A DNA stretch of 64,000 bases from Allolucifera butyrica. Its GTDB lineage: Bacteria > Bacillota > Negativicutes > Sporomusales > UPPP01. Of the stretch, positions 50,190 through 59,513 are shown in pieces. Numbering within the stretch: position 1 is the first letter of the stretch; the number at the start of each line of letters is the position of its first letter. The position numbers were made by a program, and so were the translations under genes. The notes beneath the pieces are model-generated. The model searched no databases. It saw only the letters and a program-made list of their open reading frames with translations, and had not been told where the DNA came from. The stretch covers positions 124,001 through 188,000 of the forward strand of contig NZ_UPPP01000116.1 in assembly GCF_900476375.1 (NCBI RefSeq), in the 5' to 3' direction.

Positions 50190-51734
50190 TTGAATTTAGG
50201 TATTGAGAGCAGAATGGGAAATCAATTAGTGTATTCAAGATTGAATAATTTAATCCGGCAGATCGTGACCTATATCCCGGGGAGCCTGCTTCCTGCCCTG
50301 CTAGCACTTTTATCGACCGTTATTTTTACCCGAATATTCAATGTGATGGAATATGGAGAATACAGCCTGGTCCTGAGTACGGTTACTTTTATCGTTGCCT
50401 TGGCAGCGCAGTGGATCAGCCAGTCTGTAAACCGGTACTTGCCCTGCGCCGGCAACATGGAAGAACGAGCTGCTATTACCGAAACCATTGTTTTTTGCCA
50501 AAGTATCATGGTAATTACGCTGCTGCTGGGCGGCGCTCTGGGATTTGAATTGATTCCCGCCCGCTGGAAGATTTACTATGGTGCGGGCCTGTTGCTGACA
50601 ATTGGCATGTTCTTGTTAAATACGCTGAATTCGGTATTTCAAGCCGGTATGCGGGCGAGGGAGTACACCGTCTATGCGCTGGCCAATTCCGTCCTAAAGC
50701 TGGTTGTGAGCCTTATCCTCGTGTTGGGGATTCAGCGGCACCCGGTGGGGATGATTCAGGGAGCCGCCTTGGGGACAGTGGTGATGGTACCTACACTGTG
50801 GAAGAAACTGGGACTCACAAACCCGTTACTTGTGTTGAGGGCGCAGGCATTCAGGCGGCAGTGGGCAGGGTTTAAACAGTTTGCCGGGTACGGGGTACCC
50901 ATGATTGGCTGGTTTTTATCCGCCCAGCTCTTAATGCTGGGGGACCGCTATATAATTCAAATGTACCGGGGAACAGCCGAAGTGGGGATTTACGCCGCGA
51001 ATTATGTCCTCATAACGGGGGCTATCGGTTTATTGTGCGCGCCGATTTCGCTGGCGGCTCATCCGTTTCTTATGAAAGCATGGGGAGACGGCAGCCGGGA
51101 GCAAACCGCCAAGTGGCTCGGGACCATAACGGAATGGTTTCTTACGGTTGGTATGTTGCTGGTTTGTGTCACCTGGATTTTTAGCAGAGACATCGCATTG
51201 TTATTTTTAGGACAGAATTATCGGCAGGGACACTTTATTATGCCAATTATATTAGCGGGTCTTATAAGCTGGCAGCTAGGGATTTATGCTCATAAACCAT
51301 TAGAATTTGCGGAAAAGACAAGACGGATGATGGGCCTGATTTTTTTGGCGGCGGGTATGAATTTGACATTGAATTACTGTTTGGTTCCGAGGTATGGATA
51401 TGCGGCGGCGGCCTGCAATTCTTTGATCAGCTTTACAGCCTATAATGTTATGGCTCATATCTCGGGAAGACGGATTTTATCCTGGAAAATAAATTGCGGG
51501 GCAATCCTGCGCTCTGCGTTGATATCACTGGCGGGGGCGTGGCTGATTATTCAAATCAGAGGACAGGTCGAAACCGGGTTTGGTTACCTAACAGCCTTTT
51601 TTGCCGCTGTTTTCAGTGCATTTGTTTTAGTTGGCGGCGTGATTTATATGAATAATTATTTCTCCTTTTTAAAGAGAAAAGAGCCGGATGGGCTCTCAGT
51701 TAAAAGCGCGGGGAATAAAATGCCGCGGCAATAG
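50190..51734 (+). CDS. Wzx-type polysaccharide flippase
   Basis: The 514-residue membrane protein has about 14 helices and a MATE-like PST pattern (YIPGSLLPALLALLSTVIFTRIFN at the start; GYGVPMIGWFLSAQLLMLGDRY in the middle). Wzx proteins move the lipid-linked repeat unit across the inner membrane. GAAGGAG lies 9 bases before TTG 50190, the best start; an ATG at 50214 and a TTG at 50184 are alternatives. The last 25 residues are charged and cytoplasmic. With a Wzy gene further on, the locus uses the Wzx/Wzy route. Confidence 0.87.
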   Translation: MNLGIESRMGNQLVYSRLNNLIRQIVTYIPGSLLPALLALLSTVIFTRIFNVMEYGEYSLVLSTVTFIVALAAQWISQSVNRYLPCAGNMEERAAITETIVFCQSIMVITLLLGGALGFELIPARWKIYYGAGLLLTIGMFLLNTLNSVFQAGMRAREYTVYALANSVLKLVVSLILVLGIQRHPVGMIQGAALGTVVMVPTLWKKLGLTNPLLVLRAQAFRRQWAGFKQFAGYGVPMIGWFLSAQLLMLGDRYIIQMYRGTAEVGIYAANYVLITGAIGLLCAPISLAAHPFLMKAWGDGSREQTAKWLGTITEWFLTVGMLLVCVTWIFSRDIALLFLGQNYRQGHFIMPIILAGLISWQLGIYAHKPLEFAEKTRRMMGLIFLAAGMNLTLNYCLVPRYGYAAAACNSLISFTAYNVMAHISGRRILSWKINCGAILRSALISLAGAWLIIQIRGQVETGFGYLTAFFAAVFSAFVLVGGVIYMNNYFSFLKRKEPDGLSVKSAGNKMPRQ

Positions 51735-51754
51735 ACCGGAATGGAGGAAAACGT

Positions 51755-52747
51755 ATGGATCTGAAAATTGCAGTCGTTATGCTTAACTGGAATGCTTGGC
51801 CGGAGACGGTTGAATGCCTAAAAATACTGGGAAATACCTTATATGATAATTTACATATTTTTGTTTTGGATAATGGTTCTGGAAATGATTCGTATGAGCA
51901 GTTGCAATCCTGGCTGGCTGAAACCTGGTATTGCAATGTGGAACGGACTGGCGCCAAAGAATTTGCGATAAGCAGGTTCGGTAAAAAAGTCACTCTCTTA
52001 CACTCCGGCCAAAATCTTGGCTTTGCCGGCGGGGTCAATTTTATCCTGCAATACATTTTGCAAAACGATGATTCCTTTGAGTATTTCTTATTATTAAACA
52101 ATGATGTGAGAGTAGATGCCGCTTTTTTTACCGAGATGGTAAAAACCGCCCAACAGTCCAGTGCTGCAATTGTTGGGGCACTGATTAAAAGCTATGATGG
52201 CAGACAGGTTCAATTTGCCCGCAATTATTTTCCGCAGCAGTTATACCGGCCTTCTACCAAGACGGCAGTGCCGGGAGGTGTGGACTTCTGGGATACGGAT
52301 GAGACCAACGGCAGCGCCATGATGTTAACCGGGGATTTTGTCCGGCAATGCTTGCAAGAGCGATCTTTCGTGCTTGATCCGCAATTGTTCTTATACTGTG
52401 AAGAAACGGAATTATGCCGGTATGCGTGGCAGCAAGGGCTGGCGTGTGTGGTTTCTAAACAGGCGGTAGCGTATCATAAATTATCAAACAGTTCAGGGGG
52501 AGAGGGGAATCCCCGGACCTATTACTATTTAACCCGCAATAGAGTATATTTGGCCAGAAAACTATTATCACCCCGGCAATTGGCCCTCTTTCATCTAGTG
52601 TATCCTGTTGGCAGAATTATGCGGGCTATTACCAAGATTTTCGCCAAGCGGGGAAGGGTTGCCGTAGCCATCGTTGCGGGACTTTTGGATGGCTATTGCC
52701 AGCGGATGGGGCAATGGCATAAACACGGGGGATATATTGATGGATAG
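51755..52747 (+). CDS. Family 2 glycosyltransferase (rhamnosyltransferase-like)
   Basis: The 330-residue protein has the GT-A fold of GT2 enzymes: AVVMLNWNAWPETVECL at the start, FVLDNGSGNDSY, LGFAGGVNFILQ, LLLNNDVRV (the DxD-like site) and YCEETELCRYAW around 215. The NWN-start and the EE-x-ELC motif are common in rhamnosyl- and galactofuranosyl-type transferases. The sugar donor cannot be fixed. There is no membrane helix. Its 3' end overlaps the polymerase gene by 8 bases. Confidence 0.83.
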   Translation: MDLKIAVVMLNWNAWPETVECLKILGNTLYDNLHIFVLDNGSGNDSYEQLQSWLAETWYCNVERTGAKEFAISRFGKKVTLLHSGQNLGFAGGVNFILQYILQNDDSFEYFLLLNNDVRVDAAFFTEMVKTAQQSSAAIVGALIKSYDGRQVQFARNYFPQQLYRPSTKTAVPGGVDFWDTDETNGSAMMLTGDFVRQCLQERSFVLDPQLFLYCEETELCRYAWQQGLACVVSKQAVAYHKLSNSSGGEGNPRTYYYLTRNRVYLARKLLSPRQLALFHLVYPVGRIMRAITKIFAKRGRVAVAIVAGLLDGYCQRMGQWHKHGGYIDG

Positions 52748-54065
52748 TTATGAAGTGCTCTATTTGCTGTTATTTCTCCTGGCCATGCTGCTGTTTTTGT
52801 TTTATTTATATTTTTACCGCGATTTGAAGCGGGAACCGTTTGCTCCTGTTTATATTACATCCGCTTACTTTTTCTTATTATTTATATTACGGTCCATTCA
52901 TTTACTGAATTACGGGTCCGTCTTTCTCGGTGCCCCCCCTTTTACCGCCGATATTGTTGGGGCCTGGAATTGGGCGCTGCTTTATCTTATGCTGGCTTAC
53001 GCATTATTTTTGGCGGGTTATTATTCCCCTCTTGGCCCGGCGGTTTCAAGAGCATTGCCGCGACTGAACAGCGAATGGGACAGCAACAAAGCAATCGTAT
53101 TATTGCCGTTCTTGCTTGTGATAGCCATTCTTTCTTTTTATTCTCTGGTCCAGATGTCCGGGGGATTGAGTAATTACATCTTAAATAAACAGGAAGCCCT
53201 AACGGAAGGCGGGACTACCTATCTAATGTCCGGCACCTCTTTAATCGGCATGTCCCTGATTATCATGCAAATTATATTTTGCAAATACCGTAAATGGAAG
53301 TGGGTGGCCATTGCGCTGGTGCCGCTGGTATTGGGGCAGGCTATTTTGTCCGGTTCCAAGGGTGTGCTGTTCCAACCGGTCCTTTCCGCCTTCATCGTAT
53401 TTCATTATCTGCGTAGACCCGTTAAGTTCAGATATTTATTGGCCCTGGTTCTGGCTTTTGTTATTATTACACCCTTCATTAATATATATAGGAACGCCAC
53501 CGAAGTGGGACAAATCTCGAAAGGGACAGAAATTTTTGCTGATTTTGACCGTGCAGAGTTTAGTATAATGGGCCGATTCCATGCTTTGGATGCTTTTATC
53601 TATATTATCAAAGACACGCCGGCGGTAATGGACTATCAACTGGGGGGCACCGTCCTGCCAATTTTTGTTGCCTGGATACCGCGGTTTTTGTGGCCGGATA
53701 AGCCGGTTATTTCCTTCGGTAAAGTATTTGGCGAGACATATTTTGGCAATATTTATTCGGGAACAGGAACGGCGCCTTCACCGACAATCATTGGCGACGG
53801 TTATATTAATTTGCATGTTGCCGGCGTAATTCTGGTAGCCTTTTTCGGCGGCGTTTTTTTCCGGACGGTTTATGACTATTGTATTAAGCGCAATGCAGGC
53901 CCAGCGGGGGTTTTTGTCTATTCCCAGCTTATTTTAAGCATGATTGCATTTTGGGAAAGTAATATTTCCGGTTATATACCAAGGACATTGTTTACTTTAT
54001 TTTTGACGCTGGGCATTGCGAGGCTATTGGGCGCACCGTCAGGAAGGAGGCCGGCCGGTGGTTAA
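52740..54065 (+). CDS. Wzy-type repeat-unit polymerase
   Basis: The 441-residue protein has about 12 hydrophobic helices and a larger loop around 270-340 (DFDRAEFSIMGRFHALDAFI, then FLWPDKPVISFGKVFGETYF), the general pattern of O-antigen polymerases of the oligosaccharide repeat unit polymerase family. PDKP with a nearby G-x-x-F stretch recurs in that family. It should join lipid-linked units at the outer face of the inner membrane. Start ATG 52740 overlaps the preceding gene; sequence identity in this family is always low, so the call rests on topology and neighbours. Confidence 0.8.
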   Translation: MDSYEVLYLLLFLLAMLLFLFYLYFYRDLKREPFAPVYITSAYFFLLFILRSIHLLNYGSVFLGAPPFTADIVGAWNWALLYLMLAYALFLAGYYSPLGPAVSRALPRLNSEWDSNKAIVLLPFLLVIAILSFYSLVQMSGGLSNYILNKQEALTEGGTTYLMSGTSLIGMSLIIMQIIFCKYRKWKWVAIALVPLVLGQAILSGSKGVLFQPVLSAFIVFHYLRRPVKFRYLLALVLAFVIITPFINIYRNATEVGQISKGTEIFADFDRAEFSIMGRFHALDAFIYIIKDTPAVMDYQLGGTVLPIFVAWIPRFLWPDKPVISFGKVFGETYFGNIYSGTGTAPSPTIIGDGYINLHVAGVILVAFFGGVFFRTVYDYCIKRNAGPAGVFVYSQLILSMIAFWESNISGYIPRTLFTLFLTLGIARLLGAPSGRRPAGG

Positions 54066-55095
54066 AAAGGTCTTAGTGATTCATACCTGGGGCATTGGAG
54101 ATATGCTGATGTTTACACCTGCTTTGCAGCTTCTCTTACACGAGTATCCTCAAATGATTGTTGATTTTCTTATTAAGCAGCCGGCGGCAGCGGATGTAGT
54201 CAGAGCATGTTCTCAGACCGGTCGCATTTATTATTTGGAACAAGGCGTGAATCTTTTTAAACAAATATGGCAGCTCCGGTCCAACGGATATGACGCAGTT
54301 ATAGTTACGAGCGGCACAAATCACTGGAAGTCCGGATGGCTGGCCTTTTCGATTAGTGCGCCGGTAACCGCTGCGGATTACCAGGGAATTCGCAGCCCCC
54401 TGTTTTCCGTGCAGATAGCCCGGGATGAGGCGGTGCACCGGATTGACAATAATTTAAAAATTGCTGCCGGCGTGATTGGTCATGAGCCAACCGTTCAATT
54501 TAGGCCCAAATTTTGGCTGAATGAGATTGCCATAAGGCATGCACAGGAGATGTTAGCACAAAACAAATTGAACCGGAATCAAATCATAATTGGAATTCAT
54601 TGCGGCTGCGGTAGTGGCCAAAGATATAAAATGTGGCCTTTGGAAAATTATAAGGCGGTGATCCGGAAACTGAGCAGTTATAAAAGAAATATTGTTTTTC
54701 TGCTTTTTTCGGGACCGCAGGAACAAACGTTTATCCGGCAACTGAAGGCGGCAAGCCCGGATAATTGTTTTGCCGTTTCCCAAGTTCCTCTGCCGGTGAC
54801 GGCGGCGTTAATTCAGCGCTGTCAATTAATGCTTGCTAATGATAGCGGCTTGGGGCATGTGGCCAATGGTACCGGGGTTCCCGTTATCAGCATTTTTGGT
54901 CCTACTGACCCCGTAAGAATCGCACCCCGGGGAGCCCAATGCCTGCAAATCAGGGCGGCGACGGAATGTTCGCCCTGTCATCCCCACGAGCCGCCGAAAT
55001 GCAGGACAGGCAGGACTGCATGCATGGTTTCGGTAACTCCGGAATTAGTGATTGAGGCCGTGAAGCGAAACTTATTCATGGATAAGGAAAAATAA
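54058..55095 (+). CDS. Family 9 glycosyltransferase (heptosyltransferase-like)
   Basis: The 345-residue protein has the GT-B pattern of family 9: KKVLVIHTWGIGDMLMFTPAL, then IIGIHCGCGSGQRYKMWPLENYKA and LANDSGLGHVANGTGVPVISIFGPTDPVR. The last motif is the nucleotide-sugar site of LPS heptosyltransferases. In a capsule-type operon it may add heptose or another sugar to the repeat unit. AAGGAGG precedes GTG 54058, and the frame overlaps the polymerase gene. A cysteine-rich stretch near the end (CSPCHPHEPPKC) is typical of this family. Confidence 0.85.
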   Translation: MVKKVLVIHTWGIGDMLMFTPALQLLLHEYPQMIVDFLIKQPAAADVVRACSQTGRIYYLEQGVNLFKQIWQLRSNGYDAVIVTSGTNHWKSGWLAFSISAPVTAADYQGIRSPLFSVQIARDEAVHRIDNNLKIAAGVIGHEPTVQFRPKFWLNEIAIRHAQEMLAQNKLNRNQIIIGIHCGCGSGQRYKMWPLENYKAVIRKLSSYKRNIVFLLFSGPQEQTFIRQLKAASPDNCFAVSQVPLPVTAALIQRCQLMLANDSGLGHVANGTGVPVISIFGPTDPVRIAPRGAQCLQIRAATECSPCHPHEPPKCRTGRTACMVSVTPELVIEAVKRNLFMDKEK

Positions 55096-55115
55096 GATGT
55101 AAAGTGAGGTGCAAA

Positions 55116-55871
55116 ATGTCAGATTTGGTATCAATTATTACGCCACTATATAATTCGGAAGCTTTCATTGCCGGTACCATTGAATCGGTCCGGCGGCAAA
55201 CATACAGGCACTGGGAAATGCTCATAATTGATGACGGTTCGGCCGATAACGGACCGGAAATTGTAGAAATGGTTCAGCGCCAAGAGCCGCGCATTCGCTT
55301 GTTCCGGTTAAAGGATAATTGGGGCGGAGCCGTTGCCCGGAACTGGGGTATCCGGGAAGCGAAAGGGCGCTATGTCGCATTCCTCGATTCGGATGATCTG
55401 TGGCATCCGGAAAAACTGGGCGAACAAATCCGTTTTATGCAAATGAACCATTATCCGTTTACATTTACCGAATATGATCTGATTAATGAAAAGGGGGATT
55501 TGCTAAACCGGCGTATTTGCTGCCCGGAAACGTTAAATTATGCCGAACAGCTGAAATATAACCATCTCGGCTGTTTGACGGCTATTTATGACGCGTGCGA
55601 GCTTGGCAAGGTATTGATGCCGGAAATCCGCAAACGGCAGGATTATGCCTTGTGGCTGCAGATCCTCAAAAAATGCGGCCGCGGGTATGGTCTGCAAAAG
55701 AGCTTGGCTTATTACCGGCTGCGAAGTCATTCGGTTTCGGCCAATAAGCTGGAACTGATTAAATGGAACTGGCGTCTGTACCGGGAGGTCGAGCAATTTT
55801 CCCGGCTGAAAAGCTGCTACTATGTATTTCATAATATTTGCGCCAAGCTGGCCGGTCTGAAATGCGGCTAA
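55116..55871 (+). CDS. Family 2 glycosyltransferase
   Basis: The 251-residue cytosolic enzyme has VSIITPLYNSEAFIAGTIES, LIIDDGSADNGPEI, AVARNWGIREAKGRYVAFLDSDD (DxD at about 93) and WLQILKKCGRGYGL. It is of the small EpsE/WbbD-like GT2 type in which the catalytic domain forms nearly the whole protein. GTGAGGTGCAAA leads to ATG 55116. It is the third transferase after the initiating enzyme, so the repeat unit probably has about four sugars. Donor unknown. Confidence 0.84.
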   Translation: MSDLVSIITPLYNSEAFIAGTIESVRRQTYRHWEMLIIDDGSADNGPEIVEMVQRQEPRIRLFRLKDNWGGAVARNWGIREAKGRYVAFLDSDDLWHPEKLGEQIRFMQMNHYPFTFTEYDLINEKGDLLNRRICCPETLNYAEQLKYNHLGCLTAIYDACELGKVLMPEIRKRQDYALWLQILKKCGRGYGLQKSLAYYRLRSHSVSANKLELIKWNWRLYREVEQFSRLKSCYYVFHNICAKLAGLKCG

Positions 55872-55902
55872 GTAAATGGTTTTGGGAGAAGGAGTGAGGA
55901 AA

Positions 55903-57210
55903 ATGTATAAGATTGCGGTAATTGGCACCGGTTATGTCGGTCTGACAGCGGCAATCGGACTGGCCAATTTTGGTTCGACTGTTTTGGGTCTGGATATCGA
56001 CGCGGCGAAGATTGAATTATTAAAGCAAGGAAAAATGCCGATTTACGAACCGGGTATGCAGGATCTGCTGGATAAGAATGTTGCTGAGCGGCGGCTGGTA
56101 TTCTCCCAGGATATTGAGTCCGGCATCCGCTGGGCGGATATTATCTTTATCGGGGTTGGTTCTCCCCAGGGAGAGGATGGACGGGCCGATTTGACGGCTT
56201 TATATAATGTAGCGGAAATCATCGGCCGTAATCTGGACGGCTACGTGATTGTTGTAACAAAGAGCACCGTCCCGGTCGGCACTAATGAAAAAATATACGA
56301 AATCATTAACGAATATAATCAGGGGAATTTTGAGTTTGATGTAGTTTCCAATCCGGAGTTTTTACGGGAAGGAAAGGCGATGTATGATTTTCTGCATCCC
56401 GACCGGGTGGTAATCGGTACGAAGAATCCGCGGCCGGTGGAAGCGCTGAAGAAGATTTACCGGCCCTTGTATTTAAATGAAGTACCGTTTATTTTCACTG
56501 ATTTACCGACGGCGGAGATGATAAAGTATGCCTCGAATTGTTTCCTGGCTGCCAAAGTGGCATTTATCAATGAGATGGCCAGGGTATGCGATTCGGTAGG
56601 GGCCAATGTCCAAACCGTAGCCTTGACGATGGGACGGGATGGCCGGATCGGTCCTAAGTTCCTTCACCCGGGACCGGGTTATGGCGGATCCTGTTTTCCC
56701 AAGGATACACAGGCCCTGGCGGCGATCGCCCGGGATCACAACATCGCAACGCCGCTTGTGGATTCAACGATTCAAAGCAACGTCTTTCATAAAGAATATA
56801 TCGTTCAAAAAGTTGTGGAAGCCTTTGACGGGAAAATAAGCGGCAAACGGATTGCTGTGCTGGGTCTGGCTTTCAAGGCGGAAACGGATGACATACGGGA
56901 GGCGTCTTCGCTTACTATTATTAATCGATTGTTGAATCAGGATGCCGCGGTCTGTGTCTATGATCCGCAGGCTATGGATAATGCCCGGCAAATCTGGTCG
57001 GATGTAATCGAATATGCCGGCAATGAATATGAAGCAATAAAAGGAGCCGACGGGGTAGTGCTGTTAACGGAATGGAACCAGTTCCGCAATTTGGATGTAG
57101 CAGCGATGCTCGATTTAATGGCCGATAAAAAATTCTTTGATTTCCGCAATATATACCAACGCAATGAGGTGGAGGCCCTGGGAGCGGAATATTACGGAAT
57201 CGGGACATAA
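55903..57210 (+). CDS. ugd: UDP-glucose 6-dehydrogenase
   Basis: The 435-residue enzyme oxidises UDP-glucose to UDP-glucuronate with two NAD+. It has the Rossmann start KIAVIGTGYVGLTAAIGLAN, VVTKSTVPVGTN, SNPEFLREGKA, GPGYGGSCFPKD with the catalytic cysteine near 260, and the C-terminal ADDIREA-like LAFKAETDDIREA. GGAGAAGGAGTGAGG precedes ATG 55903. As last gene of the operon it suggests that the polymer contains glucuronic acid or a sugar made from it, so it is probably acidic. Confidence 0.92.
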   Translation: MYKIAVIGTGYVGLTAAIGLANFGSTVLGLDIDAAKIELLKQGKMPIYEPGMQDLLDKNVAERRLVFSQDIESGIRWADIIFIGVGSPQGEDGRADLTALYNVAEIIGRNLDGYVIVVTKSTVPVGTNEKIYEIINEYNQGNFEFDVVSNPEFLREGKAMYDFLHPDRVVIGTKNPRPVEALKKIYRPLYLNEVPFIFTDLPTAEMIKYASNCFLAAKVAFINEMARVCDSVGANVQTVALTMGRDGRIGPKFLHPGPGYGGSCFPKDTQALAAIARDHNIATPLVDSTIQSNVFHKEYIVQKVVEAFDGKISGKRIAVLGLAFKAETDDIREASSLTIINRLLNQDAAVCVYDPQAMDNARQIWSDVIEYAGNEYEAIKGADGVVLLTEWNQFRNLDVAAMLDLMADKKFFDFRNIYQRNEVEALGAEYYGIGT

Positions 57211-57239
57211 GGAACCACCCAGTCTTTCCGGCGTGAAAA

Positions 57240-57280
57240 AAAGGGGGTGTCTCAATATTATTGAGACACCCCCTTTGCCG
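57240..57280. terminator. Terminator after ugd, bidirectional
   Basis: AAAGGGGGTGTCTCAA and TTGAGACACCCCCTTT form a perfect 16-bp stem around TATTA. The longer T run is on the minus strand, so it also ends the convergent 57426 gene. Confidence 0.85.
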
Positions 57281-57294
57281 GCAAAACCCAAGAT

Positions 57295-57354
57295 CGTCGC
57301 GCTCGCAATGACATCGTTACGTAGTCTGTCATTGCGAACGCAGTGAAGCAATCC
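57295..57354. repeat. GTCATTGCGA-type dispersed repeat
   Basis: CGCTCGCAATGAC (57300-57312) and GTCATTGCGAACG (57328-57340) form an inverted pair, followed by CAGTGAAGCAATCC. This unit is a well-known dispersed repeat in many bacterial genomes. It lies between convergent genes. The remaining bases up to 57425 show nothing else. Confidence 0.7.
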
Positions 57355-57425
57355 ACTCAACTTTCATTCCTTGCCGGTACATCGTTAGGATGCATGACCT
57401 ATCGCGCAGCATGGCAATCCGGCCT

Positions 57426-59114
57426 TTATTGCACTTTTTTCAGTTTTATTTCTTTCAGCCCGTAATACTTGCAAAGCAGCGAACTCGACACGCCGTTATC
57501 CAAATCCTCAAAATAAACATGCCGCAATACACGGTTTTTGATGGATACCGGCTCTACTTCCAGACGAGTCGCTCCCTGACTTACCATTTTTTCCACGTAA
57601 GCCATACGCTGACTATTTTCCTGATGTAAAACCGTATACTGATGCAGAACTCCTATCATCATCGGGATGAGGATAATTCCGGCGAACGCCGCTATATATT
57701 TTTTCCGGGCCGTATCAAGCAAGTACCGTTTTACTTCCGGAATGGTAAACACGCTTACTGCGCCAATAATCAAAAAAGCCACCGAACCGAAGGCCGCACG
57801 GCCGGGATAGCGGGGAGAGGCAACCATAACAAAATGGTTGACAAGCGCCAGGGCGATCCAAGCGGCGGCGTAATAAGCGGCAGGGTAAGCATCCATGATC
57901 TTCCGCCACCCAATTGCCGGTGCGATTGCTTTGATGTCTTTTTTCCGCAGTGCTAATTTTTTAAATGTATACCGGTATATCTGAGTGATTGTCAGCAGGT
58001 AGACCATCATTTCTTCCAGCCCGGACATAGTGTTGAAAAATTGTTTTTTTAGATGGGGCGTTGCAAAGCCATACCGTACGGCAACATTGTCATAAATCAA
58101 ATTCGCCAGCCACTGGGAGACAAATGTGCCATTCAGGTAAGAGTACAGCATTAATAAAATAATACCGATGGTCAAGGCGGATGAAATCAGGAAACGGCGG
58201 TCGAAGCCTTGAACAGCAGCAACGGTAATACCCTTTTTACCGGCAAAATCGGCAAGCAAAATGCGCCAAACAAGGATTAGAAACAATATCACCGGCAGTA
58301 TATAAAACAGGGTTTCGACTCCGGCTGCGATTAAATTCGTAAAGTGAAACAGGAGTGCCGCTTTTTGCTCCTCCGCTCTTACATAATTTCCCGGAGCAAG
58401 GATTAGTAATGCCACACCCGTTACCGACCCAGCCAAACCGGCAACCATCCACTTAGCCAAATTATTTTTTTTATAAAAGTAAAAAGTAAAACCGGCCACA
58501 GCAAGAGCCAGGGTGGTAGCGGTATTTTCAATCGTCCAGCCGGCAATCACGCCGCCGAAAAACATTCCCCATATCGCCCAGCAACTGTCTTTCCAGAAAC
58601 TTTTTCCCAGAAAAGAAAAATGATACGGTAAAAGAAAGGCCAGAATCAATACTGCTGTAAACAAATAACCGCAAGCTCCGGCCATCCAGATATTTACTTC
58701 CGCAAAATGGGGAAAGCCCAGCCAGGTAAACAATATAATCAACAAAAGAATATAGGGATTGAACCGGAAGGTGACCTCCCGCTGCGAATGCCAGTATATC
58801 AAAACCATAAGAGCAACATATATAAAGGCATTAAAGGGATTAAACCATTGCTTGCCCAGAAAAAGAAAGCTGTCCAGCACCAAATAGGCCACCATTCTTC
58901 CGCCATGGGTGAAATAGTGAGTGTAAAGAGACTGAAAAACATCCGGCCAGGCAGTAATTTTCAGATTGGTTCCCCAGATTAAAGAATACCAGTAATCATC
59001 CCGGTGCAGCGGCATCAAGAAATTTACGGCAAACATGTAACCAAACAAAAGAATTAGCATGCCCCAGGAAAGTAAATCCGCGTTCGTAAATTTTTTCGTG
59101 TTTATGTCCTGCAT
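57426..59114 (-). CDS. GT-C-like membrane protein (DUF6056 type)
   Basis: The 562-residue protein has about 12 helices, with LMPLHRDDYWYSLIWGTNLK after the first helix. An acidic pair in the first outer loop is the hallmark of GT-C glycosyltransferases that use polyprenyl-phosphate sugars. THGGRMVAYLVLDSF follows, and a C-terminal soluble stretch of about 75 residues. The adjacent GtrB (59514) would make the lipid-linked donor, so this could be the transferase that decorates a surface glycan. AGGAGGAATAAAAAC precedes the ATG. Substrate unknown. Confidence 0.68.
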   Translation of the reverse strand: MQDINTKKFTNADLLSWGMLILLFGYMFAVNFLMPLHRDDYWYSLIWGTNLKITAWPDVFQSLYTHYFTHGGRMVAYLVLDSFLFLGKQWFNPFNAFIYVALMVLIYWHSQREVTFRFNPYILLLIILFTWLGFPHFAEVNIWMAGACGYLFTAVLILAFLLPYHFSFLGKSFWKDSCWAIWGMFFGGVIAGWTIENTATTLALAVAGFTFYFYKKNNLAKWMVAGLAGSVTGVALLILAPGNYVRAEEQKAALLFHFTNLIAAGVETLFYILPVILFLILVWRILLADFAGKKGITVAAVQGFDRRFLISSALTIGIILLMLYSYLNGTFVSQWLANLIYDNVAVRYGFATPHLKKQFFNTMSGLEEMMVYLLTITQIYRYTFKKLALRKKDIKAIAPAIGWRKIMDAYPAAYYAAAWIALALVNHFVMVASPRYPGRAAFGSVAFLIIGAVSVFTIPEVKRYLLDTARKKYIAAFAGIILIPMMIGVLHQYTVLHQENSQRMAYVEKMVSQGATRLEVEPVSIKNRVLRHVYFEDLDNGVSSSLLCKYYGLKEIKLKKVQ

Positions 59115-59221
59115 GTAAGTTTTTATTCCTCCTCTGAATCATAACGAATTTATGGTTATTATTATCATTTGTTTATTGGAAAACTCTTTCTATTACATCA
59201 TTATGTTTAAGAACGCACTTT

Positions 59222-59310
59222 TTGTCAAATGACAAGTAAAGAACAGAATGCTATTTTCGATAGCTGCATGTACTGCTCTGTCCCAGTATACCGTATAGTA
59301 AAGTATACGG
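59222..59310. promoter_or_regulatory. Two dyads between divergent glycan genes
   Basis: TTGTCA-AA-TGACAA (59222-59235) and CCGTATA-GTAAAG-TATACGG (59291-59310) are both perfect dyads in the 390-base gap between the 57426 and 59514 genes. They are candidate operators; no regulator gene is adjacent. No gene is seen in the gap. Confidence 0.4.
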
Positions 59311-59390
59311 CAAGTATACAGGCCGGAACCGGAATATCGAGGGTACTAAAACCCGGGCCTTTGTATTTTCTTGCGCCAGTACCGCAAAGC

Positions 59391-59419
59391 TTGTCGCCGT
59401 CCCGTTAATTTGCTATACT
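59391..59419 (+). promoter_or_regulatory. Promoter of the gtrB-gtrA-hpnK operon
   Basis: TTGTCG and TATACT are 17 bases apart, leaving a leader of about 90 bases. Confidence 0.6.
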
Positions 59420-59513
59420 CTAACTGATAATCTGTCAACATGGACGCATAAACTCCAGCGTCTTTTTCTATTTATGAATTGACCGGCCGCTTTGCGGTGA
59501 AAGGATGATATAT

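Noticed and set aside
57295..57425. Possible CRISPR or tRNA-like structure in the repeat
   Set aside because: There is only one inverted pair, no spaced direct repeats and no cloverleaf or CCA end.
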